NCBI RefSeq assembly: GCF_963666745.1
Contig: NZ_OY762961.1
Span: 546,001-610,000 of the forward strand
Direction of reading: 5' to 3'
Length of the DNA stretch: 64,000 nt
DNA from: an uncultured Desulfuromonas sp.
Lineage (GTDB): Bacteria > Desulfobacterota > Desulfuromonadia > Desulfuromonadales > Desulfuromonadaceae
In this document: positions 51,185 to 61,600 of the stretch, piece after piece
How the letters are laid out: each line of letters begins with the position of its first letter
Position numbering within the stretch: position 1 is the stretch's first letter
Program-made: the position numbers and the translations under genes
The notes under the pieces: model-generated
The model's input: the letters and a program-made list of their open reading frames with translations, nothing else
What the model was told of the DNA's origin: nothing
Databases searched by the model: none

Positions 51185-52039
51185 TTACTGTGCGTCTTGG
51201 GATGTATGACTGCGGATATAAACGAACCAGTAGAGCCCACCGACAAAGATAAACCCGCCGACAAAGTTTCCCAGCGTGACAACCAGCAGATTATCCAGCC
51301 ACATGCTCGTCCAGCTCAAGTGGGCTACGTGATCCGAGTTCATGTCAACCATGGCCTGAACGTTAGGCCATTGGCGGGAAAAAATTCCAGCAGGAATAAA
51401 GTACATATTGGCAATGGCGTGCTCAAACCCGGACGCAACGAACGCCATAATGGGGAAGAAAATACCGAGAATTTTTCCACCGATATCTTTGGCCGCCATG
51501 GCCAGAAGAACAGCCAGGCACACCAGCCAGTTGCAGCCTACAGCACGCCAAAAATAGGCCCAGAGATGAGAGCTGCCGGCAATCGGTTGAGAGACTTTTC
51601 CGACGGCGATTTTCAATGCGGTCACGCCGAACGGTCCATCGAGAATCCCGGTTTGGCCGGCAATCATCCAGGCGAGAAATACCGAGCCGATCAGGTTGCC
51701 GACATAGACCAGCAGCCAGTTGCGGAACATGGCCTTCCAGGTAATTTGTCGCTGAAACAGGGCCACACTCATCAGGGTGTTACCGGTCCATAACTCTGAT
51801 CCGGGAATGACAACCAGCATCAGACCGACGCTGAACACGGCACCCATGGCCAGTTTTTTCATGCCCACCCAGGCAAAGTCACCTGTCGCGACCACCGTTG
51901 CCAGATGGGCGGCAAAACCGATATAGACACCGGCCAGAAAGCCAAGGACAAGAAGATCGACAGCCGTGCGTCGTGCTTTCTGGGTCCCCCACGGAATGAG
52001 CGATTGCGTTAATTCCTGAGGTGGGATGAAGTCTGCCAT
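51185..52039 (-). CDS. Formate/nitrite (FNT) family channel
   Basis: 284 residues and six membrane helices. The FNT motifs are present: GFLAGVYIGFAAHLATVV, AVFSVGLMLVVIPGSELWTGNTLM, NWLVCLAVLLAMAAKDIGGKILGIFFPIMAFVASGFEHAIANMYFIP. FNT pores pass formate, nitrite, lactate or hydrosulfide; substrate cannot be read here, and no pfl or nir gene is adjacent. Likely monocistronic. Confidence 0.93.
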   Translation of the reverse strand: MADFIPPQELTQSLIPWGTQKARRTAVDLLVLGFLAGVYIGFAAHLATVVATGDFAWVGMKKLAMGAVFSVGLMLVVIPGSELWTGNTLMSVALFQRQITWKAMFRNWLLVYVGNLIGSVFLAWMIAGQTGILDGPFGVTALKIAVGKVSQPIAGSSHLWAYFWRAVGCNWLVCLAVLLAMAAKDIGGKILGIFFPIMAFVASGFEHAIANMYFIPAGIFSRQWPNVQAMVDMNSDHVAHLSWTSMWLDNLLVVTLGNFVGGFIFVGGLYWFVYIRSHTSQDAQ

Positions 52040-52275
52040 GAAAAGAATCCTTTCAACGAAATTTGAAAGGGGATCATACCTATTTATAAACTATGTTGCA
52101 ATTACTACAGCAGAGCGTGCTATACGAATATTGAAGAGTGTATTAATATACAGGAGTTTGTTGTCCATACTCTATTTAGTTTTTATTGTGCTGAATAATA
52201 TATGTCGAATAATTGTCTATAATAGGTGGCGATAAGCGTATGTCATAGCGCATGACAGGCACGATCATCAATATG

Positions 52276-53265
52276 TTATTCAACGAGTTTGTCTGCCAAC
52301 GTACCAACGGCAATGGCAAAGCGGTGGGAACGGTTCCACCTCAATAGCGCACGAAAGTTGTCATAGACCAGATAGGCCGGTCCGGTTGCGCCGTCTGGGA
52401 GGAGAAGGGACGCTTTGAGCTCAGATGAAGGGAGTGCCTTTTTGTTGATTTGACGTATGCCGTACTGGCTCCATTGCGTCAGAGATAAGCGTGTATTAAG
52501 GCCGACCAGTTGTTGATCCAGTTCCTGAGGGATGGTCACCTGACGACCCCAGGATTCTCCTGTCTGCCATCGTGCCTGCTCCAGATAATTGGCCATAGAA
52601 GCGAAAATATCGGGAATGGTCGCCCAGATATCGATGCGGCCGTCGTGATTGCCATCCACCCCATAATGATAAAATGATGACGGCATAAATTGACATTGCC
52701 CCATGGCTCCGGCCCACGAGCCTTTCATTCGTGCCAGCGAAACGTGGCCATCATCAAGGATTTTCAGAGCACTCAACAGTTCCTTGCGAAAATAGGCACT
52801 ACGGCGGGAATCGTAAGCCAGTGTTGCCAAAGACTGAATGACCGGAAAATTGCCGGGATAGTCTCCGTAGTGGGTCTCAATGCCCCACAAGGCAACAAGA
52901 TAACGGCGCGGCACGCCGTAGCGTTGTTCAATACGGCTCAACCAAGTCGGATAGCGTTGGAGCATGTTCCGTCCGTGCTTGACCCGGGTGGGATTGATTT
53001 TTCCTTGAAGATACTGAGCCAGGGATTTCTTTTGTTCCGGCTGGTTGCGGTCATGGTGAATCACTTTCTTTTGAGGCTCGCAAATGCTGGATAGCGCTTT
53101 GTCCAGGGTTGTTGTCGAGATTCCTGACGCCTGAGCTTCGACACGTAGCTCCTCAAGCCATGTCGAAAATTTTGAGCTACACACAGCGGATATCGCTGGC
53201 CGTGGGGCGAATACATTCAATGTCAATAGGACAACAGCCAGCAGGACTGCTTTTGTAGAAAACAT
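52276..53265 (-). CDS. Lytic murein transglycosylase, MltB-like
   Basis: 329 residues with a signal peptide (MFSTKAVLLAVVLLTLNVFAPRPAISA). Catalytic Glu in LWGIETHYGDYPGNFPVIQSLATLAYD, then GSWAGAMGQCQFMPSSFYHYGVDGNHDGRIDIWATIPDIFASMANYL, the MltB core. It cuts peptidoglycan glycan strands to 1,6-anhydro products in the periplasm. There is no lipobox, so probably soluble. A TTG 20 codons upstream is possible but would put 20 residues before the signal peptide. Confidence 0.92.
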   Translation of the reverse strand: MFSTKAVLLAVVLLTLNVFAPRPAISAVCSSKFSTWLEELRVEAQASGISTTTLDKALSSICEPQKKVIHHDRNQPEQKKSLAQYLQGKINPTRVKHGRNMLQRYPTWLSRIEQRYGVPRRYLVALWGIETHYGDYPGNFPVIQSLATLAYDSRRSAYFRKELLSALKILDDGHVSLARMKGSWAGAMGQCQFMPSSFYHYGVDGNHDGRIDIWATIPDIFASMANYLEQARWQTGESWGRQVTIPQELDQQLVGLNTRLSLTQWSQYGIRQINKKALPSSELKASLLLPDGATGPAYLVYDNFRALLRWNRSHRFAIAVGTLADKLVE

Positions 53266-53508
53266 AAGCTTTACCGTATTGCGACTAAGAATATAAAAGA
53301 AGACATCTGTCTTGCTCCCTTTCAAGGATGTATAGATGTACCTCTTTTGAAATTGGTTAAGAAGAGAATTAATTTTTAAAAAAGATTTTTAGATAGGAAT
53401 ATCTGAATATAGAATCGATACTTATCGGAATTACTGATGTGACAAATTTCATGTGCCTATGTAGAATGCGATCATCTGATTCTACTTCTGTTCAGGTGGT
53501 CTCTTCCC

Positions 53509-54330
53509 GTGAATTTGCACATCGATACATTATGGCATCAAGGCTCCGGTCTCTTTAACGAAGATCGGGTTGTGATTGAAAACAACCTGTTCGGCGTGTT
53601 TGATGGTGCGTCCAGTCTGGTTAAAAATCTTTATCAGGAAAAAAGTGGTGCTTGGTGGGCGGCAGAAGTCGCGGCCCGGGAGTTTGCCTGCAACGATGAT
53701 GATCTGCTCAATCTTGCGCGTCGCTCCAACCGTCGTCTGCGGGCTAAGATGGAACAGCATGGTGTCGATGTCGAGGATAAATTGCAGTGCTGGAGCACCA
53801 GTGCCGCCGTTTTTCGTATGCTGGGGGATGAATTGGAATGGGTGCAGGCCGGAGATTGTTTGATCATGGCGATTGACCATGATGGCCAGAGCCGATTATT
53901 GACCCCATATCACAACCATGATGCCGAGACGTTCCGGCTTTGGCACCAGGAGCCGGATGAATCGCATCAGGATGTTCTACAGCGTCTGCGTCCCCAGATT
54001 GAGCAGGTTCGTAAGCGGATGAATGAAGATTATGGTGTTCTGTCCGGAGATGAACGAGGGGAGTCCTTTTTTCATCATGGTCGCATCGCCCATGATGACT
54101 TCAGCCATATTCTTGCTTTTAGTGATGGGCTGTTCCCTCCGGCAAAAGCTGACGAGTCGCCAGACTTTGATGCGATTGCCGCCTGTTTTCTGCAGCATGG
54201 GCTTGAAGGTGTTGGGCGCTGGGTGCGCCAGCAGGAAAAAGCTGATCCGGATTGCCGGACCTTTCCCCGTTTTAAACCTCACGATGATATGGCGGCAGTT
54301 GCTGTCTCTTTTCTGGATAAAACCAACTGA
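53509..54330 (+). CDS. PP2C-like serine/threonine phosphatase
   Basis: 273 residues from GTG 53509. The PP2C metal sites are recognisable: GLFNEDRVVIENNLFGVFDGAS (N-terminal D/DG), VQAGDCLIMAID, FSHILAFSDGLFPP, and FKPHDDMAAVAVSF. It would remove phosphate from Ser/Thr of partner proteins such as anti-anti-sigma factors; no kinase or STAS partner is adjacent. Its last 52 nt overlap the convergent glycosyltransferase gene. Confidence 0.82.
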   Translation: MNLHIDTLWHQGSGLFNEDRVVIENNLFGVFDGASSLVKNLYQEKSGAWWAAEVAAREFACNDDDLLNLARRSNRRLRAKMEQHGVDVEDKLQCWSTSAAVFRMLGDELEWVQAGDCLIMAIDHDGQSRLLTPYHNHDAETFRLWHQEPDESHQDVLQRLRPQIEQVRKRMNEDYGVLSGDERGESFFHHGRIAHDDFSHILAFSDGLFPPAKADESPDFDAIAACFLQHGLEGVGRWVRQQEKADPDCRTFPRFKPHDDMAAVAVSFLDKTN

Positions 54331-55559
54331 TAGACTTGCTCTATGCGTTGAAAAGTATTCCGCCAGTCGTAATGGTGGAGAACTTCTCTGACCGCAGCGG
54401 GTGGTTCGGCGCAGCGATCGGAACGGATGGCACTGAGCTGGGCGGAAATCGATTCTTTCAATTGTCTGACAAAGAACTCTTCTCCATCCGGATGCGGGCT
54501 GTCGATACTGATCATCTCAGGTAACTCAAGACGCTGTAACCAGTCGCACGTCAGATCGGCAAACACTTCACGAATACCCGGCAGGTTGGTGGTTATCGCC
54601 CGACAACCACAGGCCAGAGCTTCCAGCACGACCAACGGGACCCCTTCAAAAAAAGACGGAAGGACAAACAGGTGTCCGGCTTTAAGGTGCTCGGCCAGTT
54701 GATCTGGTCGGATACTGCCATATTGCGTCACTCTATTGCCCAGCCTGTCAGCAAGGGCGATAATCTCCTCTTTCTCGTGACCACTGCCATCGCCGATCAG
54801 ATGAAAATGCCAGTCTTCGTCAGGTAACTGATCCAGTGCCTTGAGAAGCCAGGGCACCCCCTTGGCGCGACTCAGTTTTCCGACGTAGATGATCTGGAGG
54901 GTCTCGCTGTTTTTCAGGGCTGGATCAGGTGGGTGAAACAAACCATCATTAAAGCCAGCACCGACAACGTGAATCCGTTGTGGCTCAATCTGATAGTCAG
55001 CAACGATTTGCTCTTTTTGCCCCCGATTGAGCGCACACACCGCATCAATCTGGCGACAGCCAAGCAGCACCTGCTGTTGTAAATGGCAGCAACTGTGAAA
55101 TTGGCGCAGATCCGAACCATGACAGCTGGCCACCAGGGGGATGTGAGGAAATCTCTGACGCGTGAGCGAGGTCAGCAGCCACAAATGGTGGGCATGAATC
55201 AGGTCCGGTTGCCAACGTTCGACCGCCTGTTGCAGCCGCTGGTCGAAAACCGCTTCATAGTGTAACAGTTGGCTTTCATTCAGATCACAGAAGCGGGCAC
55301 TCGGATAGGGCATGACATCGCTCATGCCGATGATCGGCAAATCGATATCATGGCCAAAACGCACCAATTCCGGGGCGCTGCAGGGTAAGTGGCTGCAGTG
55401 GTCGAAAAAATCAAAATCCAGTGGCACTCCGGCAAGCAAAAAGTTGCTGTACCCGTGACGATGGGCATGATGCATCGTTGCCTGGAGATAGATACCGCTG
55501 CCGGTCGATGAGGGGATCTGACTGAGGATGTGGAGAATTTTCACGGTAATCGCATCCAA
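54279..55559 (-). CDS. GT4-family glycosyltransferase
   Basis: 426 residues with a GT-B fold. N-terminal HILSQIPSSTGSGIYLQATMHHA, then IYVGKLSRAKGVPWLLKAL and the donor-site motif FVLPSFFEGVPLVVLEALACGCRAITT (E-x7-E). It likely makes a capsule, LPS or exopolysaccharide linkage. ATG 55559 has poor context; GTG 55544 (VKILHILSQIP) has GGAT at usable spacing and may be the true start. No other polysaccharide genes are in view. Confidence 0.88.
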   Translation of the reverse strand: MDAITVKILHILSQIPSSTGSGIYLQATMHHAHRHGYSNFLLAGVPLDFDFFDHCSHLPCSAPELVRFGHDIDLPIIGMSDVMPYPSARFCDLNESQLLHYEAVFDQRLQQAVERWQPDLIHAHHLWLLTSLTRQRFPHIPLVASCHGSDLRQFHSCCHLQQQVLLGCRQIDAVCALNRGQKEQIVADYQIEPQRIHVVGAGFNDGLFHPPDPALKNSETLQIIYVGKLSRAKGVPWLLKALDQLPDEDWHFHLIGDGSGHEKEEIIALADRLGNRVTQYGSIRPDQLAEHLKAGHLFVLPSFFEGVPLVVLEALACGCRAITTNLPGIREVFADLTCDWLQRLELPEMISIDSPHPDGEEFFVRQLKESISAQLSAIRSDRCAEPPAAVREVLHHYDWRNTFQRIEQVYQLVLSRKETATAAISS

Positions 55560-55884
55560 AAACTGTCACGTTAAGTGGTTATATTAGCATTTTCAATGCG
55601 AACCAGCCAATGGATTCCACCAGCCTCTTTGGTTGGTCGCGCAACAGCGCGTGATTTTCTCCTTTTACAAAATTCAACGATTTAAAAGTGAATAAGAGGG
55701 ATAGGGCGAATTTCTCCCTTTCTGCATGGACTTAAACGATCTCTGGTGATAGTCGCGCTGGCGAATAGTCAACTTCTTTTGCCTTTTTATTTTTTCTCTA
55801 ACAAAGAGAGGGCATAACCGGGCAGTCGATGTGTCCGGGTGGACCATCGAGGAAACAATGCGTCGACAGAAGGAGGGGATGATG
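55560..55884. other. Divergent intergenic region
   Basis: 325 bp between the glycosyltransferase and the DUF4388 gene. AT-rich in the first half. No gene, hairpin or repeat worth naming beyond small imperfect palindromes. It presumably carries both promoters. Confidence 0.35.
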
Positions 55885-56583
55885 ATGGCTGATGCTGCTG
55901 AGCAATTGGGGTTTACGGGAGAACTGCCCACTGTGGGGTTGTCTGACTTATTGCAGATGCAAAACCAGAACGGATTTTCCGGAGCCCTTTCCATTCAGCA
56001 AGGGCAAAACAAGGGAGCCATTTATTTTCAGCACGGAGAGGTTGTTCATGCTGAATACGGTCGTTGGCGCGGTTTGAAAGCGGTGTACATCATGCTAGGC
56101 CGCGGTCAGGGAAATTTTTCATGTCAAACCGGTCTTGAACCGCCGCGGCAGACGATCAATGCCAGTATGAGTCATCTCCTGCTCGAAGGACACCGTTGGT
56201 TGGATGAATTGACGGATAAAGAACGGGAGGTGTTGTTTAACGATGCACCCGCCGAGCGAAAAATGAATCGCCTGGTGAAAAAACTGTTGCCGATTCAGGG
56301 CGTCGAGTATGCGGTGTTATTTGATGAAAACGGTCATCCCCATGAAGACGACAGTAATGCGGGATTGCGTTTGGCGGCCCAGGGAGATTTGATGCGCAAT
56401 AATGGGGTTGAATTGGGAAAAATCCTTGGGCTGGGTGAGTTACGCAGCGGCATGTTTAGCGGTCGTGGTGGTCATATGTTGCTGCTGATTTCCAATCTCA
56501 AGGCACTTCTGGTGACCATCAGCGGCCAGAAAAAACCTCAGGGTGTCGAAGCGGCTGTTCGTAAAACTCTCATGGATCATTAA
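55885..56583 (+). CDS. DUF4388 / roadblock-like protein
   Basis: 232 residues. FTGELPTVGLSDLLQMQNQNGFSGALSIQQGQNKGAIYFQHGEVVHAEYGRWRGLKAVYIMLG is a typical DUF4388 domain. The C-terminal third (KKLLPIQGVEYAVLFDENGHP...GGHMLLLISNLKALLVTISGQ) is roadblock-like. AAGGAGGGG precedes three consecutive ATG codons (55879, 55882, 55885); the last has the best spacing. The next gene follows after 11 nt, so the two work together. Confidence 0.8.
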   Translation: MADAAEQLGFTGELPTVGLSDLLQMQNQNGFSGALSIQQGQNKGAIYFQHGEVVHAEYGRWRGLKAVYIMLGRGQGNFSCQTGLEPPRQTINASMSHLLLEGHRWLDELTDKEREVLFNDAPAERKMNRLVKKLLPIQGVEYAVLFDENGHPHEDDSNAGLRLAAQGDLMRNNGVELGKILGLGELRSGMFSGRGGHMLLLISNLKALLVTISGQKKPQGVEAAVRKTLMDH

Positions 56584-56594
56584 ACGGAAATCCC

Positions 56595-58481
56595 ATGGCA
56601 AAAAAAAATACGACGACAGAGGATCAGAACGGTTCCACTGAGCTTTTACAACGGTTGTTGAAAACGTCCGGTGTCAGTGGTGCGGTATTGTGCACCCGTG
56701 AAGGGGAAGTGGTCGGACACGATTTGCCGCATAATTTTACCCGCAAAGATATGATTCGCCTCGGCAAAGTGATGAATCAGAGTCGTAGCGGGGTGGTGGC
56801 GTCTCTTGGTAAAGTTGAAACAGGTGACTTTCGCTATGCGGATCATCGGGTGCTGATCTACTATTTTTCCAAAGGTGAGGTTCTGCTGCTTTGCGAAACG
56901 GATGTCAAGCCGGATGAAGCGCGCCAGGTCGTGCTTCAGGAAAAAGAGGCTTTTGATGCCTTAATGACCGGTGTGTTAAGTCAGCAACGTAAAGAACAGA
57001 CTGAGGAGCCGCAACATGAGCTCCCCACCACACAGGCGGTGCCGCAGGCGGCCAAGAAACGCTGGCCGATGTTGGTCGCCGTTGCTGTGCTGCTGTGTGT
57101 CGGCATCGCTTTTGGTTCCTGGTGGGGTGGCTCGGAAAGCGAAACGCGTTCAGTATCGGTCGTGGCTGCTGAACAAAGTACGGCTGCAGTCCTTGAAGAT
57201 CCGGCGGCTTTTGAACCGCAAACCATTCTCAGCTTACACGGCTCCAACACCATCGGCGCCAAACTTGCGCCGGAACTGGCCAAAAAATATCTACGCAAAC
57301 TTGGCGCGAACCGCATCTGGGCCAAACCGGGCAGTGAGCACGATGAACAGGATATCTTCGGTCTCGTTGATGGTGTTGATGTATTGAAAATTGCTATTCA
57401 GGCGCATGGATCGACGACCTCCTTCCAGGGCTTGGAAGGCGAAACCTGTGACATCGGCATGGCGTCTCGCCGGATCAAGGATCAAGAGGTGGTCATGCTT
57501 GAACGCTTTGGTGATATGCGCCAGGCGGCGTCAGAGCATGTTCTGGCCATGGACGGCATTGCCGTGATTGTCAATCCGGCCAACCAGATCAGCGCACTGA
57601 GTATGGAACAGCTGGCTGGTTTGTTTTCCGGACAGATCAGTGATTGGGGCCAAATCGCCGCCAGCGGTTTGAGCGGTCCTGTTGAAGTCTTTGCCCGCGA
57701 TGAAAAGTCTGGGACCTGGGATACGTTTAAAAACCTCATTCTCAAAGCGCGCAAACTCAGCTTAAAAGACGATGCGACACGCATTGAGGACAGCCGGATT
57801 CTGACGGATCAGGTGGTGAAAAAACAGAACGGTATCGGCTTTATCGGCCTGCCTTACATTAAACCGGCCAAGGCTATTGCCGTTTCAGAACAGGGTACCG
57901 CAGCGGTCTATCCGACACCATTCACTGTGGCCACCGAAGATTATCCGCTGGCCCGACGGCTTTATCTTTATTCACCGGCCTTGCCGGATAATGATCATAC
58001 CCGTGAGTTTATCGAATTTTCCCTGAGTGACCTGGGCCAGCAAGTGGTGGACGAGGTCGGCTTTATCAAGCTGACCATCGAAGAGCAGACGGTGACTTTA
58101 CCGGAATCCGCGCCGCTTGATTATGCTGTCGCAACCAAGGGGGCCCAACGGCTTTCCGTGACCTTTCGTTTTAAAAGCGGGAGTACCGATCTGGACAACC
58201 GTGCGTTACGTGACCTCGACCGCTTAGTCGATTTTATGCATCAGGGTCATAACCGTTATCGTTCATTGATGCTGTTTGGTTTTGCGGACAATGTCGGCGA
58301 TGCCGAGGTCAATCAGGCGCTCTCTCTGGAGCGTGCCCGTCAGGTGGCGAGTGTCTTGCAAAGTCGTGGGCTGATCGCGAAAGAGGTCAACGGTCTCGGC
58401 GAAGCATTGCCCGTCGCAGATAATGCGTCTGCATCCGGACGCGAGAAAAATCGACGTGTTGAAGTCTGGATTGTGGACTGA
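56595..58481 (+). CDS. Roadblock-TM-PstS-like-OmpA fusion protein
   Basis: 628 residues with a rare order of domains. Residues about 10-125 are a cytoplasmic roadblock/LC7-like domain (LLKTSGVSGAVLCTREGEVVGHDL...RVLIYYFSKGEVLLLCE). A TM helix is at 158-178. Residues about 205-475 are a phosphate-binding-protein-like periplasmic domain (LSLHGSNTIGAKLAPELAKKYL, DIGMASRRIKDQE, VIVNPANQISALSMEQLAGLFSGQISDWGQI, FARDEKSGTWDTFKN, GIGFIGLPY). The last 130 residues are an OmpA-like peptidoglycan-binding domain (FRFKSGSTDLDNRALRDLDRL, LMLFGFADNVGDAEVNQALSLERARQVASVL). It should link the cytoplasm to the cell wall with a sensor in between. Confidence 0.85.
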   Translation: MAKKNTTTEDQNGSTELLQRLLKTSGVSGAVLCTREGEVVGHDLPHNFTRKDMIRLGKVMNQSRSGVVASLGKVETGDFRYADHRVLIYYFSKGEVLLLCETDVKPDEARQVVLQEKEAFDALMTGVLSQQRKEQTEEPQHELPTTQAVPQAAKKRWPMLVAVAVLLCVGIAFGSWWGGSESETRSVSVVAAEQSTAAVLEDPAAFEPQTILSLHGSNTIGAKLAPELAKKYLRKLGANRIWAKPGSEHDEQDIFGLVDGVDVLKIAIQAHGSTTSFQGLEGETCDIGMASRRIKDQEVVMLERFGDMRQAASEHVLAMDGIAVIVNPANQISALSMEQLAGLFSGQISDWGQIAASGLSGPVEVFARDEKSGTWDTFKNLILKARKLSLKDDATRIEDSRILTDQVVKKQNGIGFIGLPYIKPAKAIAVSEQGTAAVYPTPFTVATEDYPLARRLYLYSPALPDNDHTREFIEFSLSDLGQQVVDEVGFIKLTIEEQTVTLPESAPLDYAVATKGAQRLSVTFRFKSGSTDLDNRALRDLDRLVDFMHQGHNRYRSLMLFGFADNVGDAEVNQALSLERARQVASVLQSRGLIAKEVNGLGEALPVADNASASGREKNRRVEVWIVD

Positions 58482-58520
58482 CGGCACGACTTTAAAAGTG
58501 TCTATAGCTCCCTAGATTCA

Positions 58521-58556
58521 AAAGGGAAACAGGCTGCGGTCTGTTTCCCTTTTTTT
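58521..58556 (+). terminator. Intrinsic terminator
   Basis: Perfect 12-bp stem AAAGGGAAACAG / CTGTTTCCCTTT, 8-nt loop, followed by more T residues, 39 nt after the roadblock-PBP-OmpA stop. Confidence 0.9.
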
Positions 58557-58679
58557 AAGAAAAGAGTACTGGCCACGGTGTCTTGCTTTTTATTGCCTGA
58601 CTATTATTAAGAAAATGATAGAATTTGGTCGTTGCTGTTCTTTGCTATTATTTGTTTCCCAGAAAGCGGAGCCCCGGCG

Positions 58680-61600
58680 ATGTCCAAACCCATCAACCGC
58701 CGCAAGCGGTTTCGGCCCACACTGCGGTTAACCGTTGTGACGATTTTTGTCCTGGCGACTCTGTTGACAGCCGCCTTGGCGGTTGGCTTGCAGTATTATT
58801 TCAGTCGCAGCATGGTGACAACGACGGCAATCAGCCGTTTTGACGGATTGGCCGCCAGTACCGGTGAGTTTCTTAAAGGCATTGACCGGCAGGCCATTCA
58901 GGCGACGCGCCTGCTGGCCAGTTATCCGGGACTGATTGAACAGGGTTGGGTTGATGATCAGGTGCAGAGCCTTTTTGCAGAGTTCATGCACGCCAATCCG
59001 ATGTTTTATTCCATTTATCTTGGCTTTGATAGCAACGACTTTTTTGAGCTGATCAACTTGGAGAGTGGTGCTGTTGTTCGCCGCCAACTCAAGGCTTTGC
59101 CTCAAGACCGCTGGGTGATTGTTACGGTTCGTCAGCAGGATGGGCAGCGTATGAAAACATACGCCTATTATGATCGTGACTTCCACTTACGCACTCGTCG
59201 TGTGGCACCGAGTGACTACAATGCCGTCAGTCGACCCTGGTTTGTCCAGGCGAGGGAGGATGGTGTCAATAAAACGGCCCCTTATCTCTTTCAAATTCTT
59301 CAAGCGCCCGGCCAGACCTATTCAATGCGGCTTAAAGAGGGTGGGGCGGTTATTGCTGTCGACATCACCTTAAATGCGTTATCGACCTATCTGGCCTCGC
59401 AACATATCAATGGCGCAGGGGATATTTTTCTTTATCAGCAAAAGGGAGAACTGATCGCCTCAGATCTTCGTGACGAGCATAAGAAAAAAATCCCGGCAGC
59501 AAGGCCTCTGGCATTCACTGAGGATGAGCAAGCTGTTATCGCACGACATCCACTCCTGAAAGTCACCAACGAAACCGATTGGGCACCGATCGACTTTGCG
59601 GTTTCAGGAGAGCCTTATGGCTATAGTATTGATTATCTCTCTCTTGTCTCTCAATTGACGGGGTTACAGTTTGAGTATGTCAACGGGTTCAGTTGGCTGG
59701 AGCTTGTTGAACGTTTTCGTCGTGAAGAGATTGATCTATTGCAACCAACGTTTCTTACGCCGGCGACAGAATCATTGGGACTGTTCTCCGAGCCGTTCCT
59801 CACCTTGCCTTATGCGTTGGTAACACTGCCCGAAAAGAACACTATTCACCACATTCGGGAGATGAACGGAAAGATTGTCGCCATTCCTCGCGGCTGGTCA
59901 ATTATTGAAGTGCTGCGGCAGAACTTTCCACAAATCAGCATTCTGGAAGTGGCCTCAAGTCGTGAAGTCCTTGAGGCGGTGAGTAAACACAGTGCGGATG
60001 CCGGGCTCGATTTTGCTCAGATACTTGAGTACACGGCGCGGCAATATTTTTTAACCGGTTTATCCTTCCATAAGGAGATCCGTTTTGATCCGGTGGATTT
60101 CCCTCATCAGCTCCGGATTGTTGTTCCGCAACGTCATGCCGCCCTGTTGCCGATGATCAATAAGGCTATTGCTGCAATCACGCAGGAGCAGAAATCCGCT
60201 TTGTCTGCACGGTGGTTTGATCGACCACCTCAAGTCGGTATGGGCATTGTTCCCTATAAAGAATTAGTGACACTGGCACAGCAACCGATGCAACAGCGTC
60301 AGTTGAAGCGATTTGACCTGAACGGAGAAGATAGCTTTGTTTATGTCGTTCCCTTTGCCCAGAATCAACCGTGGCAGGATTATCTGGCAATTGTCATGCC
60401 GGTGGATGCCGTTCTGGCTCCAGCGTTGGAAAAAGTTACCTGGTCAATTTTGTTTACGGCGATCCTTTTGCTGGTTCTGTTACCGACACCATGGATTTTT
60501 GCCTCACCCATTGTCTCACCGATCAACGCGCTGGCGCACGAGAGTGAAAAAATTCGTCATCGTCGTTATGACGATCTGAGCATTCCAGACAGCCATATTA
60601 AGGAAATCCATGATCTCGGCGTTGCGATGAAGATCATGGCGACTTCAATTCGCGATTATGAAGCCAATCAGAAAACATTGATGGATGCGTTTATCCAACT
60701 GATTGCCGACGCCATTGATGAAAAATCACCGTATACCGGAGAGCATTGCAAGCGAGTACCTGAACTGGCGTTTATGCTGGCTGAAAAGGCCGAAGCAAGT
60801 ACGACTGCGGCATTCTGTGATTTTGCTTTTGATACCGAAGAACAATGGCGGGAGTTTCGGGTCGGCGCCTGGTTGCACGATTGCGGCAAAATCACCACGC
60901 CCGAACATATTGTTGATAAAGGGTCCAAGCTGGAACTTATCTACAATCGTATTCATGAAATTCGAACACGTTTTGAAGTCCTGTGGCGTGACGCAGAAAT
61001 TCGTTACTGGCAATGTCTGCACAAAGATTCCGAACACCAAGAGAAATACCTGGCTGAGTTGGAAGCCGCCCGGCGCCAATTGCATGAGGATTTTGCCTTT
61101 GTTGCCAGTATGAATGTCGGCGGGGAGTTTCTTGATGAGGAAAAGAAGCAGCGCTTGCAACAGATTGCCGCTGTTGGTTGGACCCGACATTTCAGTGAGC
61201 GGTTGGGACTGTCGCCCGGAGAGGAGAGCCGACTGGCAGGTGACGAGACGACTTTACCCTGTCAGGAAACACTTCTCTCTGACAAGCCGGAGCATCTCAT
61301 CCCGCGCGATCACGCGGTGCATTATGCTGAACACTTGGGGATCCGTATGGATATTCCACAGCACCGGGCAAATCAGGGAGAGTTGTATAATCTTCTGGTT
61401 GAACGTGGGACGCTAACACCAGAAGACCGCTTTAGAATCAACGAGCATATTATCAGTACCATCCGCATGCTTGATGCTCTGCCATTTTCTCAGGAATTAG
61501 AACGTGTTCCGCGCTATGCATCGACCCATCATGAGACCTTAAAAGGGACCGGATACCCCCGGCGACTCATGGCCGAGGATCTGTCCATCCCTGAACGAAT

